A DNA stretch of 64,000 nucleotides, taken from positions 1,723,005 through 1,787,004 of the forward strand of contig NZ_CAKAKH010000001.1 in the NCBI RefSeq assembly GCF_916618885.1. Reading direction: 5' to 3'. The notes under the pieces were generated by a model. That model did not search any database, was not told the DNA's origin, and saw only the letters and a program-made list of their open reading frames with translations. Source of the DNA: Marinilactibacillus sp. Marseille-P9653. GTDB taxonomy: Bacteria; Bacillota; Bacilli; Lactobacillales; Carnobacteriaceae_A. The translations under genes were made by a program, and so were the position numbers. Below are positions 48,077 to 56,224 of the stretch, piece after piece. The first letter of the stretch is position 1. Each line of letters opens with the position of its first letter.

Positions 48077-48568
48077 TTACCTATTCTTTTGCTTTATTTG
48101 TTTTTCTATGTTTTCAGGAACCAATCCTTGGATATTCCCATGAAACTTTGCAACTTCTTTAACCAACGAAGAACTGACAAAGCGGTAGTGTTCATCTGAC
48201 ATGAGGAAAACTGTTTCAATCTCTTTGTTTTGAGTTTTATTCATTGAAGCAATATCCATCTCATATTCCATATCTTTAATAGAACGGATACCTCTAATCA
48301 AGGCTTTGACCTCTAACTCTTCTGCCAGGTCAATCGTTAAACCACCCTTATGTTTCAACACCTTTACATTTGAATCTGGTAATTGAGATTCAAGTGAATC
48401 AATAATCATCTGCATTCTTTGGTCAACGTCAAATAAAGGTTGTTTTGAAATGTTTTCGCTAACAGCAATAATGACTTCATCGAATAGCGTAGATGCTCGT
48501 TGGACAATATCTAAATGTCCATTCGTAAATGGATCGAAACTACCTGCATATAGAGCCTTCATACTCAC
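48077..48568 (-). CDS. coaD: Phosphopantetheine adenylyltransferase
   Basis: Penultimate step of CoA synthesis. The 163 aa contain the nucleotidyltransferase motif AGSFDPFTNGHLDI, IRGIRSIKDMEYE and the ISSSxVKE-like SSSLVKEVAKF. The chosen start is GTG 48568, 6 bases after GGAGG and overlapping the rsmD stop by four bases; ATG 48562 is the alternative. With coaBC this window holds two CoA pathway genes. Confidence 0.96.
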   Translation of the reverse strand: MSMKALYAGSFDPFTNGHLDIVQRASTLFDEVIIAVSENISKQPLFDVDQRMQMIIDSLESQLPDSNVKVLKHKGGLTIDLAEELEVKALIRGIRSIKDMEYEMDIASMNKTQNKEIETVFLMSDEHYRFVSSSLVKEVAKFHGNIQGLVPENIEKQIKQKNR

Positions 48569-49122
48569 TCACGGCCTCCTCTATAAACGGTGATTCTTGT
48601 TGATCCATAGACTTTTTGTTTTGTTACACTGAAAGATCCTATAGATTCAGGTAAAATTGTGTTTCTATCTGTTTCACATAAGATCATCGAAGTTGAGTCA
48701 ATCAAATTTCTGCTTTCAAGATCTTTAACAATCTCTGTAATTTTTTGCAATGCATATGGGGGGTCTAGGATGACTAATTCAAATAATCGCTTAGCTGTTT
48801 CTAATTCTACTATGGCTTGACGATCTTTTTTCTTTAAAACTGTGAATTTTTCAGGTTCTTTTGTCATCTCGACATTTTCTTGAATAACCCTGATTGCTTT
48901 GAAATTAAAATCTACTAAAACTGCTCGATCCATCCCTCTTGAAACAGCTTCTATTCCCAAAGATCCACTTCCAGCATACAAATCTAAGACAGTTCCTCCG
49001 TCGAAATACGGACCAATCATGTGGAATACAGATTCTTTGATTTTATCGGTTGTTGGTCTAGTAGTCGTTCCCGGTACTGCTTTTAAAGGGCGACCACCAT
49101 ATTCTCCAGATATCACTCTCAT
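48565..49122 (-). CDS. rsmD: 16S rRNA (guanine-966-N2)-methyltransferase
   Basis: Methylates G966 of 16S rRNA. About 185 aa, beginning MRVISGEYGGRPLKAVPG, with KESVFHMIGPYFDGGTVLDL near 33-52, SAM motif LYAGSGSLGIEA and catalytic DPPYAL. ATG 49122 follows TTGAGG and is preferred to 49134, which would overlap ylbG. It pairs with coaD as in almost all Firmicutes. Confidence 0.95.
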   Translation of the reverse strand: MRVISGEYGGRPLKAVPGTTTRPTTDKIKESVFHMIGPYFDGGTVLDLYAGSGSLGIEAVSRGMDRAVLVDFNFKAIRVIQENVEMTKEPEKFTVLKKKDRQAIVELETAKRLFELVILDPPYALQKITEIVKDLESRNLIDSTSMILCETDRNTILPESIGSFSVTKQKVYGSTRITVYRGGRE

Positions 49123-49130
49123 TTTTAACC

Positions 49131-49466
49131 TCAATTCCAGCCAGAAGAAAGCTGATTAAATATTGAAATTTCTTTACTTTCATCTTCTTTTTTTCTTTGA
49201 GCTGCGAGTACTCGGACTTCATCAAGTACGCCGTCGAAAGTCTTAGGCATCTCACATTGATAAGATTCTTCAACTTTTTTTACAAAATGTTGCTTGGAAA
49301 GATTTTGTTGAACGGATTCTTTATCCTTTTTATCTATATACAAAATAGCATAATTCATTTTTTTTGAGACATAATGGACTAATCCATATCGTTTCAATTT
49401 ATTAATATATTTGGTTGTATAGACCCATACGACTAGACAGGATCTTTCATTTTGGTCTTCTAACAT
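49131..49466 (-). CDS. ylbG: YlbG-family protein (UPF0298 / DUF2129)
   Basis: Small conserved Firmicutes protein of unknown function. The 111 aa show the family core VVWVYTTKYINKLKRYGLVH with YVSKKMNYAILYI and KQHFVKKVEESY. It is about 20 residues longer than Bacillus YlbG, with a charged tail, as in other lactobacilli-type homologues. It stands upstream of rsmD-coaD as expected. Confidence 0.9.
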   Translation of the reverse strand: MLEDQNERSCLVVWVYTTKYINKLKRYGLVHYVSKKMNYAILYIDKKDKESVQQNLSKQHFVKKVEESYQCEMPKTFDGVLDEVRVLAAQRKKEDESKEISIFNQLSSGWN

Positions 49467-49499
49467 TTAATTCTCTCCTCGAAACGATTGATTTCACCT

Positions 49500-49508
49500 A
49501 TTATAACA
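49500..49508 (-). promoter_or_regulatory. Extended -10 promoter of ylbG
   Basis: Minus strand TGT-TATAAT, perfect -10 with extended TGn. It begins directly at the T-run of the ylaN terminator and lies about 34 bases before the ylbG ATG. Confidence 0.65.
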
Positions 49509-49537
49509 AAAAAATCCACTCAATATGAGAGGATTTT
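49508..49537 (-). terminator. Terminator of ylaN
   Basis: Minus strand AAAATCCTCTCA pairs with TGAGTGGATTTT around a short loop, followed by a T-run that overlaps the ylbG promoter. Confidence 0.85.
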
Positions 49538-49553
49538 AGTATTTATCTTTTTC

Positions 49554-49826
49554 TCATTCTTTTGATTCGTCGTAAGCTTCATTAATTAAATCATTCAGAT
49601 GTTTCTCCAGTTCACTTAACATGAGCTGACCTTCTTCTTCATCTAATATCCCCAAAGAGGAAGCAAATTCAATCTTTTTTGAGAATCCAAACATCTGTGT
49701 ATCAATAACCTCTTCAAAAGCAGGGCATGCCACACACAAGTGTTTCTGATTTTCGATCAAAGTAGAAATTTTACTAGCGTCTTCCATTAGAATATCTTTA
49801 GCAAGTGCATTTCTTAAGCGATCCAC
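49554..49826 (-). CDS. ylaN: YlaN-family protein (UPF0358 / DUF1507), Fur-associated iron protein
   Basis: Small helical protein; in Bacillus and Staphylococcus its homologues are reported to bind iron and Fur and to relieve Fur repression. The signature VIDTQMFGFSKKIEFASSLG, with the preceding PAFEE, matches Bacillus YlaN ([20 protein letters not shown]). The best start is GTG 49826, 8 bases after AAGGGGG, giving 90 aa, the family length; a frame from 49856 would run through the Fur box. The gene has its own promoter, Fur-like operator and terminator. Confidence 0.9.
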   Translation of the reverse strand: MDRLRNALAKDILMEDASKISTLIENQKHLCVACPAFEEVIDTQMFGFSKKIEFASSLGILDEEEGQLMLSELEKHLNDLINEAYDESKE

Positions 49827-49840
49827 TCTGCAGGCCCCCT

Positions 49841-49855
49841 TGATAATCATTGTCA
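49841..49855. promoter_or_regulatory. Fur box-like operator of ylaN
   Basis: TGATAATCATTGTCA matches the 7-1-7 Fur core TGATAATNATTATCA at 14 of 15 positions. It covers the predicted ylaN transcription start, so bound Fur would block expression. PerR and Zur consensus boxes fit less well. Confidence 0.7.
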
Positions 49856-49860
49856 ATAAC

Positions 49861-49888
49861 AGTATAGCATAAAAGCGCTTTGAGACAA
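49861..49888 (-). promoter_or_regulatory. Promoter of ylaN
   Basis: Minus strand: -35 TTGTCT (49888-49883), 16-base spacer, -10 TATACT (49866-49861). The predicted start near 49854 falls inside the Fur-like box. The group IIC intron ends about 20 bases upstream. Confidence 0.6.
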
Positions 49889-49953
49889 CTAATCATTTAT
49901 ATTTGTTAAAATCGAGTAGGAGGTAAATCATTAATTGATTTACCGTCCTCTCA

Positions 49954-49989
49954 CACCACCGTGCGTACGGTTCCGTACACGGCGGTTCA
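49954..49989 (-). other. Group II intron domain V
   Basis: Minus strand: ACCGCCGTG pairs with CACGGTGGT, capped by TACGG/CCGTA. The catalytic triad reads CGC, the form found in class C introns rather than the AGC of IIA and IIB. It begins on the TGA stop of the reverse transcriptase gene. Confidence 0.85.
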
Positions 49990-51282
49990 ATACCTTGCGC
50001 AAGCTGACTCTACCAAGGAGCTTAAAGAGACTAAGCCCCAATGGTGGAGTCTTTTCGTTATAAGTGCCTGATGAACTACAGGCGTCATGGATAGCCTCCA
50101 GTACTTCTTGCGGGAAAATCCGATTCTTCTAGCACTATCCATATCCAATCCATAGCTGAATAACTTCGTTATTTTCGTTTTGCTTTTCTTCCATTTTTTG
50201 AGTATCAGCTGTCTGATTCTATGATGTAACCATTGTTCTATCCGTTTTATGAACATTTTGATAAATCCAAGACCAAAATAGCCAATCCACCCTCGAGTCA
50301 CTTGATTGATTTCCTTTATAATAACTTCAAAGGTTCCGGAACGTTTACGACTCGTTAGTCGTTTGAGTGTTCGTTTAAATTTCTGTTTGGCTGATTTTGT
50401 AGGGATAAAACGACAGGTTCCATTCACTTTCCTTATCAGACAGCTCAAGAACTTTAAACGAGTAGGAGACCCGACTTTACTCTTATCTTTGTTAACGATT
50501 AGTTTCAAATCTTTCTCGATGAATTGTGTCACACTTTGTATCACACGTTCACCTGCTCGTTTAGATTTCACATAGATGACGAAGTCATCCGCGTAACGAA
50601 CAAATCGATGACCACGACGGTCTAGTTCTTTGTCCAGTTCATGTAAGTAAACATTGCTGAGAAGGGGCGAGAGTACGCCACCTTGCGGTGCGCCTGTTTT
50701 ACTTTCTACGAATTCGCCAGACAGGTCTATGACACCACTCATCAAAAACTTACGGACAACCTTTAAAATCGCTGTATCTTGAATAAAGGTTTCAAGATGG
50801 TACATCAGTTTATCATGACTTAATGTATCGAAACATTGTTTCAAGTCACAATCGACCACGAATTTATATCCTTCTTCGTAATAATCTACACATTGCTTCA
50901 ATGCTGTATGGGTTCCTTTATTCGGTCGGAATCCATGACTTTGCGGAAGAAAGTGCGGGTCAATCAGTGGTTCAATCACTTGTTTGATAGCTTTTTGTAC
51001 AACACGGTCACGAACGCAAGGAATACCGAGTTTACGTTTATCTCCGTTTGGCTTAGGAATTTCAACTCGTTTAACGGGTTGAGGTTTATAAGTTCCATTA
51101 AGGAGTTTCTGCCTCAATGGCAGATAAATTTCTTCAATATGTTCCTCGACTTCCCATACTGTCATACCGTCTATCCCAGCTGCTCCTTTATTACGTCTAA
51201 CTTTCGTGGCAGGTGTCGATAGATTCTTTCTACTTACAACGAGCTCCATCAAAGATGGAGACTTACGATACAGTTCTTTCAT
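49987..51282 (-). CDS. ltrA: Group II intron reverse transcriptase/maturase
   Basis: Multifunctional protein for intron splicing and reverse transcription. The 431 aa show RT blocks GAAGIDGMTVWEVEEHI, the RT3-like SHGFRPNKGTHTAL, catalytic FVRYADDFVIY (YADD), GAPQGGVLSPLLSNVYL, and a maturase X domain (TRGWIGYFGLGF). There is no H-N-H endonuclease domain, as expected for class C. It appears intact. The nearly 500 bases upstream of its start are ribozyme domains. Confidence 0.95.
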   Translation of the reverse strand: MKELYRKSPSLMELVVSRKNLSTPATKVRRNKGAAGIDGMTVWEVEEHIEEIYLPLRQKLLNGTYKPQPVKRVEIPKPNGDKRKLGIPCVRDRVVQKAIKQVIEPLIDPHFLPQSHGFRPNKGTHTALKQCVDYYEEGYKFVVDCDLKQCFDTLSHDKLMYHLETFIQDTAILKVVRKFLMSGVIDLSGEFVESKTGAPQGGVLSPLLSNVYLHELDKELDRRGHRFVRYADDFVIYVKSKRAGERVIQSVTQFIEKDLKLIVNKDKSKVGSPTRLKFLSCLIRKVNGTCRFIPTKSAKQKFKRTLKRLTSRKRSGTFEVIIKEINQVTRGWIGYFGLGFIKMFIKRIEQWLHHRIRQLILKKWKKSKTKITKLFSYGLDMDSARRIGFSRKKYWRLSMTPVVHQALITKRLHHWGLVSLSSLVESACARY

Positions 51283-51780
51283 TTGACCTAGAAGGGTACT
51301 CTACACATCTACATACTCTTTCGGTTCCACCTTATCCCTCTGTAGATTGCCAACCATTCGGTTGTTTTCTGCAGTAAACGTCCCTTCTAACCTCCAATCT
51401 ATACTTTGTATTTGATATTGTTTGGTCCTTCAGTACATTTTCCCTACTATGACCTCGGCTGACTTCTGCCTATTCGTTGTTACTACGACCGAACGGTCGC
51501 TAGACAGACCTCCCCGGGTAAGAACGACAACCTTCCGCTCATGTCACTGCTTCATTTACTGTACAGGATTCGTGCAGTATTGGACTTTACTTTGTTTAGC
51601 AAGCTCGTCCGTCCTGATTCAGCCTTGATATGAAGTTTCTGTTCGTCAGTGCGAGCATTTGCGTCCGACTTCCTTCAGATTCCGCCTCACGGCGGACACC
51701 CTTGTCTTTCGCTAACAGTTCCTACTGCCAAGCCTGTAGTGGACTTTCACCACCAAGTTGTCGCCCACGCCGGGCGCACT

Positions 51781-51809
51781 AAAAAAAGCCAGTAGTAAGC
51801 ACTACTGAC
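51781..51809 (-). terminator. Terminator of typA and intron target site
   Basis: Minus strand GTCAGTAGT / ACTACTGGC with a GCTT loop, followed by seven T. The intron follows after one A. Confidence 0.92.
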
Positions 51810-51818
51810 TTAGAATAT

Positions 51819-53648
51819 TTATTTAGATTTTTTACCAGCTTTTTCACGTAGATTTTTATCTAAGATTTTTTTACGTAGACGAATAGATTCAGGTGTTACT
51901 TCACAGTACTCATCTTCAGCCAAGAATTCTAATGATTCTTCAAGCGTTAAGATACGAGGACGTTTGATAACATTTGTCTGATCTTTATTCGCAGAACGGA
52001 TATTTGTTTTTTGTTTTTCTCTAACAACGTTAACAGAAAGGTCATTATCACGGTTATGTTGTCCAACAATCATTCCAGCATATACTTCAGTTGTTGGTTC
52101 AACAAAGATTACACCACGGTCTTCTAAGTTCATGATACCGTATGTTGTAGCAGAACCATTTTCCATAGAAACCAGTGCTCCTTGACGTCGCTCTCCAGCT
52201 CCACCAGCAACCATTGGTAAATATTCCTCGAATGTATGGTTCAAGATACCATATCCACGAGTCATAGACAGGAATTCAGTTGTAAATCCGATTAAACCAC
52301 GTGCAGGAGCAGAGAAAATTAAACGTACTTGACCATTTCCAGTATGGACCATATCTTTCATCTCAGCTTTACGTTGTCCAAGGTTTTCAATAATTGATCC
52401 CATGTATTCTTCTGGGGTATCAATTTGAACACGCTCAAACGGCTCGTGTTTTTTACCGTTGATTTCTCTGATGATAACTTCTGGACGAGATACTTGTAAC
52501 TCGTATCCTTCACGACGTAAGTTTTCAATCAAGATAGACAAGTGTAACTCACCACGACCTGAAACAATCCATGCATCTGGAGAGTCAGTCGGATCGATTT
52601 TTAGAGAAACATCTGTCTGTAATTCCATATTCAATCTTTCATTTAACTTGCTCGAAGTAACCCATTTACCTTCGCGACCTGCAAAAGGAGAGTTATTGAC
52701 TAAGAAAGTCATTTGTAATGTTGGCTCATCGATACGTAAGATTGGTAGTGGATCTACATGGTCAACAGGTGTAACGGTTTCTCCAACAAAGATGTCTTCA
52801 AAACCAGATACTGCAATCAAGTCACCAGCTTTAGCTGACTGAATTTCAACACGGCCTAGGCCGAAGAAACCAAATAGTTTTGTTACACGGAAGTTTTTAG
52901 TTGATCCGTCTAATTTACTTAATGTTACGTTGTCTCCAACTTTGATTGTACCGCGGAATACACGACCAATACCGATACGTCCAACGTAATCATTATAATC
53001 TAATAGAGAAACTTGGAATTGTAACGGCTCATTACTGTTATCCACAGGTGCAGGAATTTCAGAAACAATTGTTTCAAAGACTGGATTCATCGTATTTTCT
53101 TGATCATCTGGGTTGTCAGAGAAGCTTGAAGTTCCGTTCAATGCTGAAGCATAGATTACCGGGAATTCTAATTGTTCTTCGTCTGCATCTAATTCAATTA
53201 ATAAGTCTAATACTTCATCCAAAACTTCTTTAGGACGAGCAGAAGGTTTGTCGATTTTGTTTACAACTACGATTGGACGTAATTTTTGCTCTAATGCTTT
53301 TTTCAATACAAAACGCGTTTGCGGCATCGTACCTTCATATGCATCAACAACTAAAATTACACCATCAACCATTTTCATGATACGTTCAACTTCACCACCG
53401 AAATCGGCGTGACCAGGTGTATCCAAAATATTGATTTGCGTATCTTGGTATTTAACAGCCGTGTTTTTCGCAAGAATCGTGATTCCACGTTCTCTTTCAA
53501 GATCATTTGAATCCATTGCACGTTCACCAAGTTGGTTACGAGCATCCAGTGTATCTGATTGTTTCAATAATTCATCAACCAGTGTTGTTTTACCATGGTC
53601 AACGTGGGCAATAATTGCAATGTTACGAATATCATTTCTAATTTCCAT
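51819..53648 (-). CDS. typA: Ribosome-associated GTPase TypA/BipA
   Basis: Translational GTPase of the EF-G family involved in ribosome assembly and stress or cold adaptation. The 609 aa show G1 AHVDHGKTTLVD, switch I ERERGITI, G3 DTPGHADFGGEVER, G4 NKIDKP, then the EF-G-like domains and the BipA-specific C-terminus with TYGIMNLEDRGVIFVEPTTE at about 500. The leader is about 195 bases long. A CodY-like box overlaps its promoter. Confidence 0.97.
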   Translation of the reverse strand: MEIRNDIRNIAIIAHVDHGKTTLVDELLKQSDTLDARNQLGERAMDSNDLERERGITILAKNTAVKYQDTQINILDTPGHADFGGEVERIMKMVDGVILVVDAYEGTMPQTRFVLKKALEQKLRPIVVVNKIDKPSARPKEVLDEVLDLLIELDADEEQLEFPVIYASALNGTSSFSDNPDDQENTMNPVFETIVSEIPAPVDNSNEPLQFQVSLLDYNDYVGRIGIGRVFRGTIKVGDNVTLSKLDGSTKNFRVTKLFGFFGLGRVEIQSAKAGDLIAVSGFEDIFVGETVTPVDHVDPLPILRIDEPTLQMTFLVNNSPFAGREGKWVTSSKLNERLNMELQTDVSLKIDPTDSPDAWIVSGRGELHLSILIENLRREGYELQVSRPEVIIREINGKKHEPFERVQIDTPEEYMGSIIENLGQRKAEMKDMVHTGNGQVRLIFSAPARGLIGFTTEFLSMTRGYGILNHTFEEYLPMVAGGAGERRQGALVSMENGSATTYGIMNLEDRGVIFVEPTTEVYAGMIVGQHNRDNDLSVNVVREKQKTNIRSANKDQTNVIKRPRILTLEESLEFLAEDEYCEVTPESIRLRKKILDKNLREKAGKKSK

Positions 53649-53850
53649 TTAATCATTCACTCCTTAATAACTACGGTGAGACTTCATCATTTTTTAAACT
53701 ACAAATCTTTAGAATCCAATATTTCATATTTAGTCAAGTTAAAAGTTCTAAAAAAGTTTAACAGATTTTCACACAAAAAGACACTTACTCTTGGTTTGAC
53801 TTCAACGCAAGAATAAATGCTAAGTCATTGGACCTTTTTTTCCACTTCTT

Positions 53851-53859
53851 ATTATAACA
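53851..53859 (-). promoter_or_regulatory. Extended -10 promoter of typA
   Basis: Minus strand TGT-TATAAT, a perfect extended -10, about 205 bases before the start codon. A second candidate nearer the gene (TTGACT, 18 bases, TCTAAA) is weaker. Confidence 0.6.
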
Positions 53860-53861
53860 GT

Positions 53862-53876
53862 AATTTTCAGAAAATA
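53862..53876. promoter_or_regulatory. CodY box-like operator of typA
   Basis: AATTTTCAGAAAATA matches the CodY consensus AATTTTCWGAAAATT at 14 of 15 positions. It fills the spacer and -35 region of the typA promoter, so CodY binding would be expected to repress. It was recognised by eye. Confidence 0.6.
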
Positions 53877-53891
53877 CACTATTTTTTGAAA

Positions 53892-54671
53892 CTATTTAAA
53901 ATTTGTTGTCACAATTTCGTTGTAGGCACTTGGTGTTGCAAAAATCGTCTGGTTTGTTTTCAGTAAATCAACTGGTTCTCCAGAGAAATTTGAGATCTTA
54001 AAACCGAATTCTTCTAACATAATTTTACCAGGTGCAATATCCCAAGGACTCAATTTTGTAGCTACATAAGCCATGATGTTACCCTTGATCAATTCGGTCA
54101 CTTCTAATCCAGCTGAGCCTAGCATTCTAACACCCATAGATCGGCCTGCGATTTTTCTATAATCGCTGAAAGCATCTTGTGTCATCAATTGACTATTTGT
54201 AGCCATCAGTCCATCCGATAAACTTTTATTATCAGGTGCGCTTACTGGCTGGCCATTGCAAAATACACCTTGTCCTTTAATAGCGTGATAAAGTTTCTCT
54301 TCAGTCACGTTATAGATATATCCTTGTACACCTTTGCCTTCTTCGTATACTGCAATCATTACGGCAAAATTCTCTTGTTGGAGAACAAAGTTTAACGTTC
54401 CATCAATCGGGTCGATAAACCAGACAGTCCCCTTCAAATCTTCAAGGTTATCTCCAAAACCTTCTTCTCCACAGATACGATCATCAGGAAAATGGCTTCT
54501 AATTTTATCAGTCAAAACCTCTTCAATTTTCTTGTCCATATTTGTCACAAGATCATTTCTTGCTGATTTTTCTTCTACTTCTAAACTTTTTTCCTTTGCT
54601 TCTTCAATCATTTCAGCGGTTTCTTTTATCCATTGTTTGATTAACTGGTCTCTTTTTTGAATATCAGACAT
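53892..54671 (-). CDS. Inositol monophosphatase-family phosphatase
   Basis: Mg2+-dependent sugar or nucleotide phosphatase of the SuhB/IMPase family. About 259 aa, with RNDLVTNMDKKIEE, the metal motif CGEEGFGDN, WFIDPIDGTLNFV and WDIAPGKIMLEEFG, all complete. ATG 54671 lies 6 bases after AGAGGA. The true substrate (inositol phosphate, fructose bisphosphate or pAp) cannot be told from sequence alone. It follows the pdh terminator and precedes typA on the same strand. Confidence 0.88.
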   Translation of the reverse strand: MSDIQKRDQLIKQWIKETAEMIEEAKEKSLEVEEKSARNDLVTNMDKKIEEVLTDKIRSHFPDDRICGEEGFGDNLEDLKGTVWFIDPIDGTLNFVLQQENFAVMIAVYEEGKGVQGYIYNVTEEKLYHAIKGQGVFCNGQPVSAPDNKSLSDGLMATNSQLMTQDAFSDYRKIAGRSMGVRMLGSAGLEVTELIKGNIMAYVATKLSPWDIAPGKIMLEEFGFKISNFSGEPVDLLKTNQTIFATPSAYNEIVTTNFK

Positions 54672-54757
54672 GTACATTCCTCTTTTCTATTCGTTCTGTT
54701 CATTATATAAGTTTTTAGGTTTTCTATCAAAGTATAGCTGTTATGTTTAAACTATGT

Positions 54758-54792
54758 AAAAAAATCGAGTGAGAAGAATACCCACTCGATTA
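54758..54792 (-). terminator. Terminator of the pdh operon
   Basis: Minus strand AATCGAGTG / CACTCGATT with a 10-base loop and seven T after it, close behind pdhD. Confidence 0.92.
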
Positions 54793-54805
54793 AATCTATC
54801 AATAT

Positions 54806-56212
54806 TTACATGTGGATTGGTAGTCCTAAAGCAGCTTCTGCTGCATCCATTACAGATTCGCCTAGTGAAGGGTGTCCGTGGATAGTCATTGCGATATCTT
54901 CCGCATTCATACCACTTTCAATCGCCAACCCAAGTTCAGCAATAACGTCAGAAGCGCTGTGTCCAGCAACTTGAGCTCCGACAATTACGTTATCTTCTTT
55001 AGTCGTTACTAAACGTACGAAACCTTCAGTAGCGTTAAGGGATAACGCACGACCATTTCCAGCTAATGAAAATTTAGTCGTTTTAGTGTCAAGACCTTTG
55101 TCTTTAGCTTCTGCTTCAGTTAAACCTACTGATGCAATTTCAGGATCTGTAAAGGCTACTGCTGGAAGCGCACGATAATCAACAGCAACTTTTTTACCCG
55201 AAATTGCTTCTGCAGCAATTTTAGCTTCATAGCTAGCTTTGTGAGCTAGTGCAGGACCAGGAACAACATCACCAATAGCAAAGATGCTTTCGATATTTGT
55301 ACGTCCTTGGTTATCTACTTCGATCAAGCCACGATCACTCATGTTTACACCAGCTTGTTCTAGACCAAGTTCATCAGTATTCGGACGACGACCAACGGTT
55401 ACTAATACATAATCAACGTCTAAAGATTCTTCTTTTCCGTTAGCTTCGTATTTAACTGTTACACCATCATCAGTTTTTACTGCTTCTTTAGCCATAGCTT
55501 TAGTGACAATATTAACGCCACGGTTTTTGAAGTTTTTCTCAACTAATTTAACCATGTCTTTGTCAAAACCATTAAGAATTGAAGGAAGACCTTCAAGGAT
55601 AGTGATTTCAGTACCTAAGTTAGCATAGACTCCAGCTAATTCAGAACCGATGTAACCACCACCAACGATAGCCATTTTCTTAGGAACTTCAGTAAGGTTC
55701 AAAGCTCCCGTAGAATCTAGTACGCGATCACTGAATTTAAATCCAGGGATTTGTACTGGACGGCTACCAGTTGCAATAATAGCGTTGTTGAAAGAATAAG
55801 TTTGAGCACTATCTTCACCCATTACACGTAAAGTGTGTTCATCGTTGAAGAAAGCTTCTCCGTAAAGGATTTCAACTTTGTTCTTTTTAAGAAGCATTTC
55901 TACCCCTTTAGTTAATTTATCAACAACTTGAGTTTTTTTCCACTCTTGAGTTTTCGAAAAATCAAGAGTTACGTTTTCAGTAGTGATACCGAAAACTTGA
56001 GAATCTAATGACTCTTGGTATTTGTGTCCAGCAGAGATTAATGCTTTAGAAGGAATACATCCAACGTTCAAGCAAACTCCACCAATAAATTCTTTTTCTA
56101 CAATGGCAACTTTTTGTCCCATTTGAGCAGCGCGGATGGCAGCTACATAGCCACCAGGTCCAGCGCCGATTACGACTGTGTCTAACTCAATTGCGAAATC
56201 TCCTACAACCAT
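54806..56212 (-). CDS. pdhD: Dihydrolipoamide dehydrogenase (E3) of pyruvate dehydrogenase
   Basis: FAD enzyme that reoxidises dihydrolipoyl groups with NAD+. The 468 aa show FAD-binding [18 protein letters not shown], the redox-active pair C47/C52 in [13 protein letters not shown], the NAD site [12 protein letters not shown], the second FAD motif [15 protein letters not shown], and the C-terminal catalytic HGHPSLGE. It is the last gene of the pdh operon, 12 bases after pdhC. Confidence 0.97.
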   Translation of the reverse strand: MVVGDFAIELDTVVIGAGPGGYVAAIRAAQMGQKVAIVEKEFIGGVCLNVGCIPSKALISAGHKYQESLDSQVFGITTENVTLDFSKTQEWKKTQVVDKLTKGVEMLLKKNKVEILYGEAFFNDEHTLRVMGEDSAQTYSFNNAIIATGSRPVQIPGFKFSDRVLDSTGALNLTEVPKKMAIVGGGYIGSELAGVYANLGTEITILEGLPSILNGFDKDMVKLVEKNFKNRGVNIVTKAMAKEAVKTDDGVTVKYEANGKEESLDVDYVLVTVGRRPNTDELGLEQAGVNMSDRGLIEVDNQGRTNIESIFAIGDVVPGPALAHKASYEAKIAAEAISGKKVAVDYRALPAVAFTDPEIASVGLTEAEAKDKGLDTKTTKFSLAGNGRALSLNATEGFVRLVTTKEDNVIVGAQVAGHSASDVIAELGLAIESGMNAEDIAMTIHGHPSLGESVMDAAEAALGLPIHM

Positions 56213-56224
56213 TTAACTTTCACC

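Larger units (their letters stand above)
49911..51779 (-). mobile_element. Group IIC intron
   Basis: A complete-looking retroelement of about 1.87 kb. The 5' end GTGCGCCCGGCGTGGGC (from 51779) and the following domain I to III stretches (AAGGGTGTCCGCC, GAATCTGAAGGAAG, TTACCCGGGGAGGTCTG) closely resemble the Oceanobacillus iheyensis group IIC ribozyme as I recall it. Domain V lies at 49954-49989 and domain VI is a hairpin at about 49917-49948. The 5' end is one base past the T-run of the typA terminator, the usual target of IIC introns. The exact 3' end (49911-49916) is uncertain. Confidence 0.92.

Noticed and set aside
50836-51222. 128-codon plus-strand frame within the intron reverse transcriptase
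   Set aside because: It is antisense to conserved RT blocks, and its composition is that of a complementary frame.
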